Shown piece by piece: positions 1-5,145 of a stretch of 5,145 bases of DNA. The number at the start of each line of letters is the position of its first letter. Position 1 is the first letter of the stretch. The notes beneath the pieces were generated by a model that made no database searches, was not told the DNA's origin, and saw nothing but the letters and a program-made list of their open reading frames with translations. Source of the DNA: Cyanobacteriota bacterium (GTDB lineage Bacteria > Cyanobacteriota > Cyanobacteriia > PCC-6307 > Cyanobiaceae); contig CANHSW010000182.1 in assembly GCA_947463165.1 (NCBI GenBank), positions 1-5,145 of the forward strand, in the 5' to 3' direction. A program made the position numbers and the translations under genes.

Positions 1-2
1 GC

Positions 3-149
3 CTCTGCACACCCCTGGACAATCCGGCGCCGGTCAACCTGACGGCCCAGTGGCAGCGCTGCTTAGACCAGCCGCCATCGCTGCCCAGGTTGGAGCTACT
101 GCGGGCCAGCGCCGCCCGGCATCGAGCCCTGCTTGCCAGGCTGGCTTGA
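3..149 (+). CDS. C-terminal end of an unrecognised gene (5' truncated by window edge)
   Basis: The frame is open from the left edge to a TGA at 147-149 and encodes 48 residues ending in an Arg/Ala/Leu-rich helix-like tail (last residues RHRALLARLA). I favour this frame because 39 of 48 codons end in G or C, which matches the neighbouring genes, and because its stop lies 19 nt before the ATG of the next gene. A second frame is open from base 2 to a TAG at 203-205, but it would run into the dehydrogenase gene. No domain can be recognised from so short a tail, so no function is assigned. The tight spacing suggests possible co-transcription with the dehydrogenase downstream. Confidence 0.5.
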   Translation, partial: LCTPLDNPAPVNLTAQWQRCLDQPPSLPRLELLRASAARHRALLARLA

Positions 150-168
150 CCTCACATCCCAGGGCCCC

Positions 169-1323
169 ATGCGTGCGGTTGGCTATCGGCACCAGGCATC
201 GCTAGACCATCCTCAATACTTACTCGATCCCCAACGCTCACGCGATATTCAACAATTAACCGCCCCTCAAAACCCACTCAATCCACAACAATTTCTCGAT
301 CCTCAAGACCAACTCAACCCCGAATACCTAGTCGACATCGAGCTGCCCGATCCCAGCCCGGGGGCTGACGATCTGTTGGTGCGGGTGGAGGCCGTGGCCG
401 TGAATCCGGTGGATGTGAAGGTGCGCCGCCGGGAGCTGCCGCCGCCGGGGGGCTGGCGGCTGCTGGGCTGGGATGCGGTGGGCAGGGTGGAGGCCCTGGG
501 CCAGCGGGCGGGCGGTTTTAGCGTGGGGGATCGGGTTTGGTATGCCGGGGCCCTGAATCGAGCGGGCTGCAATGCCGAACTGCAGTTGGTGGATTGGCGG
601 CTGGTGGCTCGGGCGCCCCAATCGCTGAGGCCAGCTGAGGCGGCGGCCCTGCCGCTCACCTCGCTCACCGCCTGGGAACTGCTGTTTGATCGGCTGCGCC
701 TGTCCCAGGGGGCCGATGCCGCCGGCCAGGTGTTGCTGGTGGTGGCTGGAGCTGGGGGGGTGGGCTCGATGCTGTTGCAATTGGCGCGCCAGCTCACCAA
801 CCTCACCCTGGTGGCCACCGCTTCCCAGCCCGAGGGCCAGGCCTGGGCGCGCCGCTGCGGGGCCCACCAGGTGATCGATCACCAGCTACCGCTGCGGCCC
901 CAATTGGCAGCCCTGGGCATAGATGCCGTGCAGTGGGTGGCCAGCTTGAGCCACACCGACCAGCACTTCGATTCCCTGGTGGATCTATTGGCCCCCCAGG
1001 GCGCCCTGGCCCTGATCGACGATCCCAATCCAGCGGCGATCGATCTACTCAGCTTGAAGCGCAAGAGCCTTTCCCTGCACTGGGAGCTGATGTTCACCCG
1101 CTCGCTGTTTCAAACAGCCGACATGGCCGCCCAGGGGGCAATCCTGCAACGGGTGGCCGAGCTGGTGGATGACAACCGTCTATTCAGCACTTGCCGCCAG
1201 ATCCTGGGGCCAATCAATGCCGCCAACCTCACCGCCGCCCACCTCCAACTAACGGGGCAGCTGGCTGGGCAACTGGCGGGGCAATCAAGTATCGGGAAAA
1301 TTGTGCTGGAGGGCTGGGATTGA
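169..1323 (+). CDS. Zinc-binding alcohol dehydrogenase family protein (MDR superfamily, quinone-oxidoreductase-like)
   Basis: A 384-residue medium-chain dehydrogenase/reductase, expected to be a cytosolic NAD(P)H-dependent reductase of carbonyl or quinone substrates; the substrate cannot be told from sequence. It opens with MRAVGY, followed by the GroES-like fold (LLVRVEAVAVNPVDVKVR at about 69-86, a LGWDAVG segment, then ALPLTSLTAWELLFDRL). The Rossmann dinucleotide motif GAGGVGS is at 194-200 and the usual GKIVLEG ending is present. Despite the family name I see no Cys/His set for catalytic zinc and no four-Cys structural lobe, so it is probably zinc-independent. As I recall the family it is usually about 335-345 residues; the excess comes mostly from a 12-residue tandem repeat at 14-61 and a short GQLA repeat near the end. 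I chose ATG 169 over TTG 133 because MRAVGY is the family's characteristic start and TTG 133 lies inside the upstream gene. There is no strong Shine-Dalgarno site. Confidence 0.9.
   Translation: MRAVGYRHQASLDHPQYLLDPQRSRDIQQLTAPQNPLNPQQFLDPQDQLNPEYLVDIELPDPSPGADDLLVRVEAVAVNPVDVKVRRRELPPPGGWRLLGWDAVGRVEALGQRAGGFSVGDRVWYAGALNRAGCNAELQLVDWRLVARAPQSLRPAEAAALPLTSLTAWELLFDRLRLSQGADAAGQVLLVVAGAGGVGSMLLQLARQLTNLTLVATASQPEGQAWARRCGAHQVIDHQLPLRPQLAALGIDAVQWVASLSHTDQHFDSLVDLLAPQGALALIDDPNPAAIDLLSLKRKSLSLHWELMFTRSLFQTADMAAQGAILQRVAELVDDNRLFSTCRQILGPINAANLTAAHLQLTGQLAGQLAGQSSIGKIVLEGWD
208..351 (+). repeat. In-frame 36-bp tandem repeat, four units, inside the dehydrogenase gene
   Basis: Units start at 208, 244, 280 and 316, exactly 36 bp (12 codons) apart. 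They encode HPQYLLDPQRSR, DIQQLTAPQNPL, NPQQFLDPQDQL and NPEYLVDIELPD. The first and third units, and the second and third, each match at 25 of 36 bases. The fourth unit is the native beta-strand of the family (VDIELPD) and matches the first at 18 of 36 bases, mostly in its first 21. The block is strikingly poor in G: 9 G in the 126 bases 205-330. Bases 241-300 are 43% GC against 73% for bases 481-540 of the same gene. It lies in the loop between the first two strands of the GroES-like domain. Confidence 0.8.
1255..1284 (+). repeat. Short 12-bp in-frame repeat (GQLA units) near dehydrogenase C-terminus
   Basis: Two full 12-bp units (1255-1266 and 1267-1278) and a half unit (1279-1284) encode GQLA-GQLA-GQ. 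The full units differ at only two third-codon positions. The repeat lies just before the conserved GKIVLEG ending, so it lengthens a surface helix or loop without breaking the frame. Confidence 0.6.
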
Positions 1324-1388
1324 TAGGCGTATTTCATCCACCCGCCTTAGCCGACTGCATTGGCCGGCCGCATTAGCCAGTTATCAAT

Positions 1389-1412
1389 AAAAAACCGCGG
1401 GTTTCCCCGCGG
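1389..1412 (-). terminator. Rho-independent terminator of the Hint-domain gene
   Basis: A perfect 7-bp GC stem (CCGCGGG at 1395-1401 pairing with CCCGCGG at 1406-1412, 4-base loop 1402-1405) is flanked on the left by six A (1389-1394). Read on the minus strand this is a strong hairpin followed by a run of six T, ending about 80 nt after the Hint gene stop. On the plus strand the bases after the hairpin (CAATCAAATC) are not T-rich, so it is unlikely to work as an intrinsic terminator for the dehydrogenase gene, which converges on it. Confidence 0.85.
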
Positions 1413-1489
1413 CAATCAAATCTAACTAATTGAACCGGCTAGATAAACTAACTAGTTGACAATCAGCGGGTCAAGATTGAGCTAGAGGC

Positions 1490-2437
1490 TCAAACCAGAG
1501 CCAGTTCCTTGGCTTCGGTGTTCAGCTCGAGCTTGGCGGCAACGGCTGCGGGGATCTGGCGGGAGAAGGCGATGCGGGGCATGTCGAGCTCCTGCATCAG
1601 TTCGCCTTCGCCGTAGAGGGCAACGTACTCGGAGTAGTTGTCCCAGCTCTGACGGCTGAAGCCATTGGTGCGGTAGCTGGAGAAATAGCTCTCGGTAGCT
1701 ACGCCATTGGCCCAGATCAGCTCGTGCTGGTCGAGCTCGAGGTTGAAGTAGGTGAGCTCGGTGGCGTTCCACTCGGTCACGCGCTCAACGGAGGCGTGGT
1801 CGATCAGGGCGCCAGCCTCGATCAGGTTGCCTTCCAGATTAACGGCGTGGGAGGGGCTCATCAGCAGGTCGGCGGTGGCACCGAAGGCGCCAGCGGCAAC
1901 GCGGATGGGGTTCTTGCCGGTGGCCAGCAGCTCGTTGAAAGAGCGGGTGCTTTGGCACACGAACTTCAGAGCCTTGACGCCATTGGCGGTGCTGATCAGG
2001 TCGCCGATCTGCAGTTCTTCGATGGCCTTTTCGCCTTCGGGAGTGCGGATCTTGGTGCCAGCAACGAAGCAGACAACCAGGTCCTTCAGCTGAATGCTGA
2101 TGGCTTGATTACCAGCGTTGGAGGGAGCACCACCGTTGAAATCGTAGTAGTAATAGCTACCAACACCATCGGTGGTGATGACACCGCCGCCGAAGGAGGA
2201 GCTATAACCGAAGTAGTACTGGTCAGCAGCACCAACGAAGTCGAGACCTTCGCTCCTCTCAAAAACGCCATTGCTGTCGACTACGTCGAAGCTTGCGGTG
2301 AGAGAAGTAACCTTGGTACCAGCAACGGTTTTCCAAACCGGAGCAATGGGCGTACCTGAATTGACGATTTTTACAGAGCTTGTAAAAGTTACGCCACGGT
2401 TGCCAGTGAATGCGCCGAAATAGTTAACGGTAGCCAC
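1490..2437 (-). CDS. Hint-domain protein (Hint_2-like, hedgehog/intein-type)
   Basis: A 315-residue protein in three parts. Residues 1-122 are a beta-like, Gly/Ser/Thr/Tyr-rich region without signal peptide or membrane helix, including DQYYFGYSSSFGGG (72-85) and a YYYY run (95-98). Residues 123-251 form a Hint domain: the first residue of the core is Cys123 in CFVAGTKI, followed by TPEGEKAIEELQIGDLI (132-148), PIRVAAGAFG (177-186), the block-B-like MSPSHAV with His197, and LDQHELIWANGVATESY (235-251). Residues 252-315 are a tail containing SWDNYSEYVALYG and DMPRIAFSRQ. The arrangement resembles the Hint_2 family, where ANG is followed by ES rather than the His-Asn of inteins. Cys123 and His197 could support an N-to-S acyl shift, but the Asn needed for splicing is missing, so cleavage or acyl transfer is possible and splicing unlikely. 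The start is GTG 2437: an in-frame TAA lies three codons upstream and the next Met is residue 193. Composition differs from its neighbours (bases 2101-2160 are 48% GC). The role is unknown; export by a signal-less route such as type I secretion is speculation. Confidence 0.85.
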   Translation of the reverse strand: MATVNYFGAFTGNRGVTFTSSVKIVNSGTPIAPVWKTVAGTKVTSLTASFDVVDSNGVFERSEGLDFVGAADQYYFGYSSSFGGGVITTDGVGSYYYYDFNGGAPSNAGNQAISIQLKDLVVCFVAGTKIRTPEGEKAIEELQIGDLISTANGVKALKFVCQSTRSFNELLATGKNPIRVAAGAFGATADLLMSPSHAVNLEGNLIEAGALIDHASVERVTEWNATELTYFNLELDQHELIWANGVATESYFSSYRTNGFSRQSWDNYSEYVALYGEGELMQELDMPRIAFSRQIPAAVAAKLELNTEAKELALV

Positions 2438-2559
2438 AGTTTGTTAAAGCTTGAGTTTTCAGGCCGCAATGGCTCTGATGGGTGCAAACCTAGCTGACTT
2501 GATTGCGAAGTGTCTCTGCCCAGGGCGAATCCATCGCTATGCGCACAGCGGCCTGCGTT

Positions 2560-2571
2560 TTTTGGCCAAAA
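2560..2571. promoter_or_regulatory. Perfect 12-bp palindrome in the divergent intergenic region
   Basis: TTTTGGCCAAAA reads the same on both strands. It lies in the 266-bp region (2438-2703) between the divergently oriented Hint gene and CofE-like gene, 123 nt from the Hint start codon. Such a site could be an operator, but I found no convincing -10/-35 pair beside it on either strand and no second copy. The rest of this intergenic region shows nothing else I can support. Confidence 0.2.
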
Positions 2572-2703
2572 GCAGCGGTTTTGCTTCGGCTCTGGGGCAA
2601 AAAGTGCTTAAGGGAGCGTCGGAGGCTTGCCAGCGGCCTGATTGGCCCTCGATTCAAGCTGAGGGGCCACCTACGCTCCGCCCATTCGCAGCCCAGCTCA
2701 GAC

Positions 2704-3900
2704 GTGCCGTTTCCGCTGTTCACCCCGCCGCCGCTGGCCTGCCTGCTGCTGGCCTTGGCCCTGCTGGCGGCAGCACTGCTGGTGCTGGAACTGCGCCATC
2801 GGCTGCGACCAGCCTCGCCCCTGCGGCTCAGCGCCGGCGACTGGCGGGTGCAACGCCAGGAAAGCGGCGTGCAGGTGCAGGGCACGATTGCGATCAGCAA
2901 CCCCCACCGGCGCATGGAGGTGTTTGTGCCGGAGTTGAGCCTGCGGCCCACCCTGCTGGGCCGGGCTTCCCTGCAGGGAGTAGAGATAAATAGCCAGGTA
3001 ATAAGCCGCCATCCGGATGAGCCGGCACGGCCAGACAACTACTGGTTTGCCTATATCGTGAAGGCGGGCAAGAGCACCTCGGCCCAGGTGAAGCTCTCGA
3101 TCACCGCAGCCGAGGGCCTGGATCTGCCCATGCTGCTGGACACCCTCTGGCTGGAGATCCTCTGGGTGAATTACGGGCCCTTCGGGCGGCTGCAGCGCCG
3201 CGATGGCCTGCTGGTGCCGCTGCGGCGTCCAGCCCCCGCCATTCCCTCCCAGGCCCAGTGGCTGGCGGGGGAAGGCTGCCAGGTGCTGCCGATTCGCACC
3301 CACCTGCTGGGGGTGCTCGATGACCCTGCCGCCGTTTTGCGCCATTACGCCGGCTCAGTGCTGCAGCCAGGGGATGTGCTCACCATCGGCGAGACGCCGC
3401 TGGCGGTGATTCAGGGGCGCTACCACCACCCCGAAACCGTGACGCCCTCCGGCCTGGCCCGCTTGTTATGTCGGGCCTTCCATCCCACCAGCTCCCTGGC
3501 CACCGCCTGCGGCATGCAGAGCCTGATCGACCTGGTGGGGCCCGCCCGGGTGCTGCTGGCCTGGCTGATCGGCACCGCCCTCAAGCTGGTGGGCCTCAAG
3601 GGCTGGTTCTATCGGCTGGCGGGCGAACAGGCGCGCCTGATCGACGACATCACCGGCACCACCCCCCCCTACGACCAAACCATCGTGCTCGGCCCAGATC
3701 AGCCGGGCCCCTTCTGTGCCGCCATGGCCCGCGAGCTGGGGGTGGGGGTGGCCGTGGTGGATGTGAACGACCTGGGCCGGGTGAAGGTGCTGGCCGCCAG
3801 CCAGGGCTGCGATGAAGCGCTGCTGATGCGGGCCCTGCGGCCCAATCCCGCCGGCAATGCCAACCAGCGCACCCCCCTGGTGCTGATCAGACCAGCTTGA
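2704..3900 (+). CDS. Membrane-anchored F420-0:gamma-glutamyl ligase-like protein (CofE-related, cyanobacterial type)
   Basis: From GTG 2704 the product is 398 residues. It has one N-terminal hydrophobic helix (about 11-28, PLACLLLALALLAAALLVLE) followed by ELRHRLRP, so a single membrane anchor is likely. Residues 40-185 are a beta-rich domain I do not recognise. From about 195 the protein resembles CofE: IRTHLLG (His200), QPGDVLTIGETPLAVIQGR (222-239) and RLAGEQARLIDDITGTTPPYD with Asp314-Asp315, followed by TIVLGPDQPGPFCAAMARELG. CofE adds glutamates to coenzyme F420-0, using GTP and divalent metal; whether this protein does so is doubtful, because picocyanobacteria are not known to make polyglutamylated F420. 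The frame is open back to TTG 2503, with an in-frame ATG at 2539. I prefer GTG 2704 because it sits just before the hydrophobic helix and the 67 codons upstream do not look coding (mixed third positions, poly-Phe/Lys stretches). There is no clear Shine-Dalgarno site. Confidence 0.75.
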   Translation: MPFPLFTPPPLACLLLALALLAAALLVLELRHRLRPASPLRLSAGDWRVQRQESGVQVQGTIAISNPHRRMEVFVPELSLRPTLLGRASLQGVEINSQVISRHPDEPARPDNYWFAYIVKAGKSTSAQVKLSITAAEGLDLPMLLDTLWLEILWVNYGPFGRLQRRDGLLVPLRRPAPAIPSQAQWLAGEGCQVLPIRTHLLGVLDDPAAVLRHYAGSVLQPGDVLTIGETPLAVIQGRYHHPETVTPSGLARLLCRAFHPTSSLATACGMQSLIDLVGPARVLLAWLIGTALKLVGLKGWFYRLAGEQARLIDDITGTTPPYDQTIVLGPDQPGPFCAAMARELGVGVAVVDVNDLGRVKVLAASQGCDEALLMRALRPNPAGNANQRTPLVLIRPA

Positions 3901-3930
3901 GCCGAGGCAGGGGCCCCGATCGAAATGGGC

Positions 3931-4025
3931 GTCAACTCTGGAGAGGCGGGTCAACTCTGGAGAGCCGGGTCAGATCTGGAGAGCCGGGTCAGATCTGGAG
4001 AGCCGGGTCAGATCTGGAGAGATCG
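3931..4025 (+). repeat. Five tandem copies of a 19-bp repeat
   Basis: Units begin at 3931, 3950, 3969, 3988 and 4007. The unit is GTCAGATCTGGAGAGCCGG. The first two copies carry AACTC where the last three carry AGATC, and the first and last copies diverge at their outer ends (AGAGGCGG and AGAGATCG). Copies 3-5 contain the palindrome CAGATCTG. The array fills most of the 169-bp gap between the CofE-like gene and the GNAT-like gene, ending 44 bp before the ATG of the latter. A 19-bp unit is not a multiple of 3, which argues against a coding role. There are no spacers, so it is not a CRISPR array. Confidence 0.95.
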
Positions 4026-4069
4026 ATACAGTGGGTTTGGAGTGACGACGTTCCCCGCGACCCCTCGCC

Positions 4070-5122
4070 ATGAGCCGCGAACCATGGCGTGACCACTGGC
4101 GGATCGAGGAGCTCCAGGGCTGGCACCTCAGCCTGCTCAAGGATCCGGTGTTTCTGCCCCTGCGGCCGCTGCTCCAACGCGCTCTCTGGCTGAACTGGCC
4201 GGAACACTTGATCCAACTGCTGGCCCAGCGAGCCCCGCTCGCTCCCCAGGTGCTGGTGGCCTTTGCGCCCCACAGTCAAGACAGCATCGGTCTGATCGTT
4301 AGCCGCCGCTTGAACCGCAGTGGCAGCTGCTGGCAGCTGCAACACCTGCGCACCACGAGCGCCGCCGATCGTCGTCGTCTCGGCCAGGCCCTGGTGCAGC
4401 AGGCGATCGTCCGTGGGCGCGGTGCCAGCAGCTGGATCGCCGAGGCTTCCAGCTTGGACAGCGCCAAGCTGGCCCTGCTGCGGGAACTGGGCTTCCAGCC
4501 CCTGCGCAGCGATCAGCTCTGGCTATGGCAACCGGAAGCCGCCAGCGAACCGCCACAGCCACCGCCGTCACCCCCGCAGCCGCCTGCGGAGCTGCAGCTG
4601 CAGAGCCTGCAGCGCCGCAACGCGGCCTTGCTCTGGCATCTGGAGCAGGTGGCCTGCCCCGCCCAATTGCGCCAGTTGCTCGATCGCAGCCTCGAGGATT
4701 TGCTCGACCAGAGCCAGGGCAAGGGATGGCTGCTGCTTGATCCCAGTCGAGGCCAGGCGGTGGCTGGGGTGCGCTGGCTTGGCGCCCACGCCGGCGGCGG
4801 CCACGACGTGGAGTTCACGGTGCAGGAGGGCTGGCAGCAGCAACTGATCGGCCCCGCCGGAGAGTGTCTGCTGCGCAAAGCCGCCCAGCAGTTGGGCGGC
4901 GCTGGCCTATGGCTGCGCTGCGACGTGCGCGATCGGGCCCGCCAGCAATGGTTGAGCGGTTTGGGGGCCCAGGAGCGCGGTGAGCGGGTGCTGATGGCCC
5001 GCAGTGTCTGGCGCCGCCACGGACCACCGGCCCTGGTGAGCTCCAGCAGCCGCATTGAGGCCATGTTGGAACAGCTGCAACCTCGGCGCCGGCCCCTGCC
5101 CACCCCCCTGGCCCCCCGCTAG
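4070..5122 (+). CDS. Tandem GNAT-like N-acetyltransferase-related protein
   Basis: A 350-residue soluble protein built of two halves that each look like a degenerate GCN5-related acetyltransferase (acetyl-CoA dependent N-acyltransferase fold). In the first half (about 15-153) VLVAFAPHSQDSIGLIVSRR is followed by RRLGQA (102-107), which fits the acetyl-CoA pyrophosphate-binding pattern R/Q-x-x-G-x-A, and by the typical late segment AKLALLRELGFQPL. A proline-rich linker PPQPPPSPPQPP (161-172) follows. The second half (about 175-316) has QAVAGVRWLGA, HDVEFTV and QLIGPA (258-263), again fitting the same pattern, then LWLRCDVRDRARQQWLSGLGA. The tail after about 318 is Pro/Arg-rich and probably disordered. 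Substrate unknown. ATG 4070 is the first start in frame after the 19-bp repeats, and no Shine-Dalgarno site precedes it. The stop is 5 nt before the next possible gene, suggesting co-transcription. The fold assignment rests on motif pattern only. Confidence 0.7.
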   Translation: MSREPWRDHWRIEELQGWHLSLLKDPVFLPLRPLLQRALWLNWPEHLIQLLAQRAPLAPQVLVAFAPHSQDSIGLIVSRRLNRSGSCWQLQHLRTTSAADRRRLGQALVQQAIVRGRGASSWIAEASSLDSAKLALLRELGFQPLRSDQLWLWQPEAASEPPQPPPSPPQPPAELQLQSLQRRNAALLWHLEQVACPAQLRQLLDRSLEDLLDQSQGKGWLLLDPSRGQAVAGVRWLGAHAGGGHDVEFTVQEGWQQQLIGPAGECLLRKAAQQLGGAGLWLRCDVRDRARQQWLSGLGAQERGERVLMARSVWRRHGPPALVSSSSRIEAMLEQLQPRRRPLPTPLAPR

Positions 5123-5127
5123 GCGCC

Positions 5128-5145
5128 ATGGCCATCCGCCCCTCC
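5128..5145 (+). CDS. Possible first six codons of the next gene (3' truncated)
   Basis: An ATG at 5128-5130, five bases after the TAG of the GNAT-like gene, opens a frame (MAIRPS) that runs off the window. The spacing fits an operon. I have a weak recollection that the Holliday-junction resolvase RuvX/YqgF follows such a gene in picocyanobacteria, but six residues cannot show this. Confidence 0.35.

Noticed and set aside
133..168. Earlier TTG start for the dehydrogenase
   Set aside because: It lies inside the upstream coding frame, and the family's conserved beginning (MRAVGY) starts at ATG 169.
1324..1380. Plus-strand terminator for the dehydrogenase
   Set aside because: The GGCCGGCC palindrome at about 1361-1370 is not followed by a T run, and the hairpin at 1395-1412 has its A/T tract only on the minus-strand side.
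1422..1459. Pair of near-identical 12-mers, CTAACTAATTGA and CTAACTAGTTGA, in the convergent intergenic region
   Set aside because: Only two short copies with one mismatch in AT-rich sequence; this could easily be chance.
1724..2359. Long open frame on the plus strand opposite the Hint gene
   Set aside because: It is antisense to a gene with recognisable domain motifs, and its Gly/Val/Ala-rich, low-complexity translation shows no motif.
2438..2703. Sigma-70 type promoters for the divergent genes
   Set aside because: Candidate -35/-10 pairs matched the consensus poorly or had wrong spacing on both strands, so none is called.
2451..2993. Plus-strand open frame over the intergenic region and the start of the CofE-like gene
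   Set aside because: The translation is low-complexity Ala/Pro/Gly in its second half and overlaps the better supported frame from 2704.
3931..4025. CRISPR array
   Set aside because: The 19-bp units abut one another with no spacers, and there are no cas genes in the window.
3925..4092. Small open frame of 55 codons reading through the 19-bp array
   Set aside because: The repeat unit happens to lack stops in this reading, the frame overlaps the start of the GNAT-like gene, and a 19-bp unit is not frame-preserving.
3989..4345. Minus-strand open frame of 118 codons across the repeats and the GNAT-like gene start
   Set aside because: It is a shadow of the plus-strand gene, with a Gln/Leu-rich translation and no recognisable motif.

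Overview
The window looks like a GC-rich picocyanobacterium (Synechococcus/Cyanobium type). The grounds are a cyanobacterial-style membrane-anchored F420-0:gamma-glutamyl ligase-like protein, a two-domain GNAT-like protein, very GC-rich third codon positions, tight spacing and few Shine-Dalgarno sites. Taxonomy is an inference from protein style; no marker gene or rRNA is present, and I found no copy of the cyanobacterial HIP1 octamer.

Layout: (1) 3-149, + strand, the C-terminal 48 codons of an unrecognised gene. (2) 169-1323, + strand, an MDR-superfamily 'zinc-binding alcohol dehydrogenase family' oxidoreductase, enlarged by an in-frame 36-bp tandem repeat near its N-terminus and a small 12-bp repeat near its C-terminus. 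(3) 1490-2437, - strand, a Hint-domain (Hint_2-like, hedgehog/intein-type) protein of distinctly lower GC, with its own intrinsic terminator at 1389-1412 reading leftward. (4) 2438-2703, a 266-bp divergent intergenic region with one perfect 12-bp palindrome. (5) 2704-3900, + strand, the CofE-like membrane-anchored protein. (6) 3931-4025, five tandem copies of a 19-bp repeat. (7) 4070-5122, + strand, a protein with two GNAT-like halves joined by a proline-rich linker. (8) 5128 to the edge, + strand, probably the first codons of the next gene.

The + strand genes look like ordinary chromosomal genes. The first two could be co-transcribed (19-nt gap), and so could the last two (5-nt gap). The Hint gene sits against them as a separate transcription unit with a different composition and is the most likely accessory gene. 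I see no evidence that the genes form one pathway. The items most worth attention are the 12-residue repeat inserted into the dehydrogenase, the Hint protein that keeps the splicing-type Cys and His but lacks the terminal Asn, and the 19-bp tandem array.
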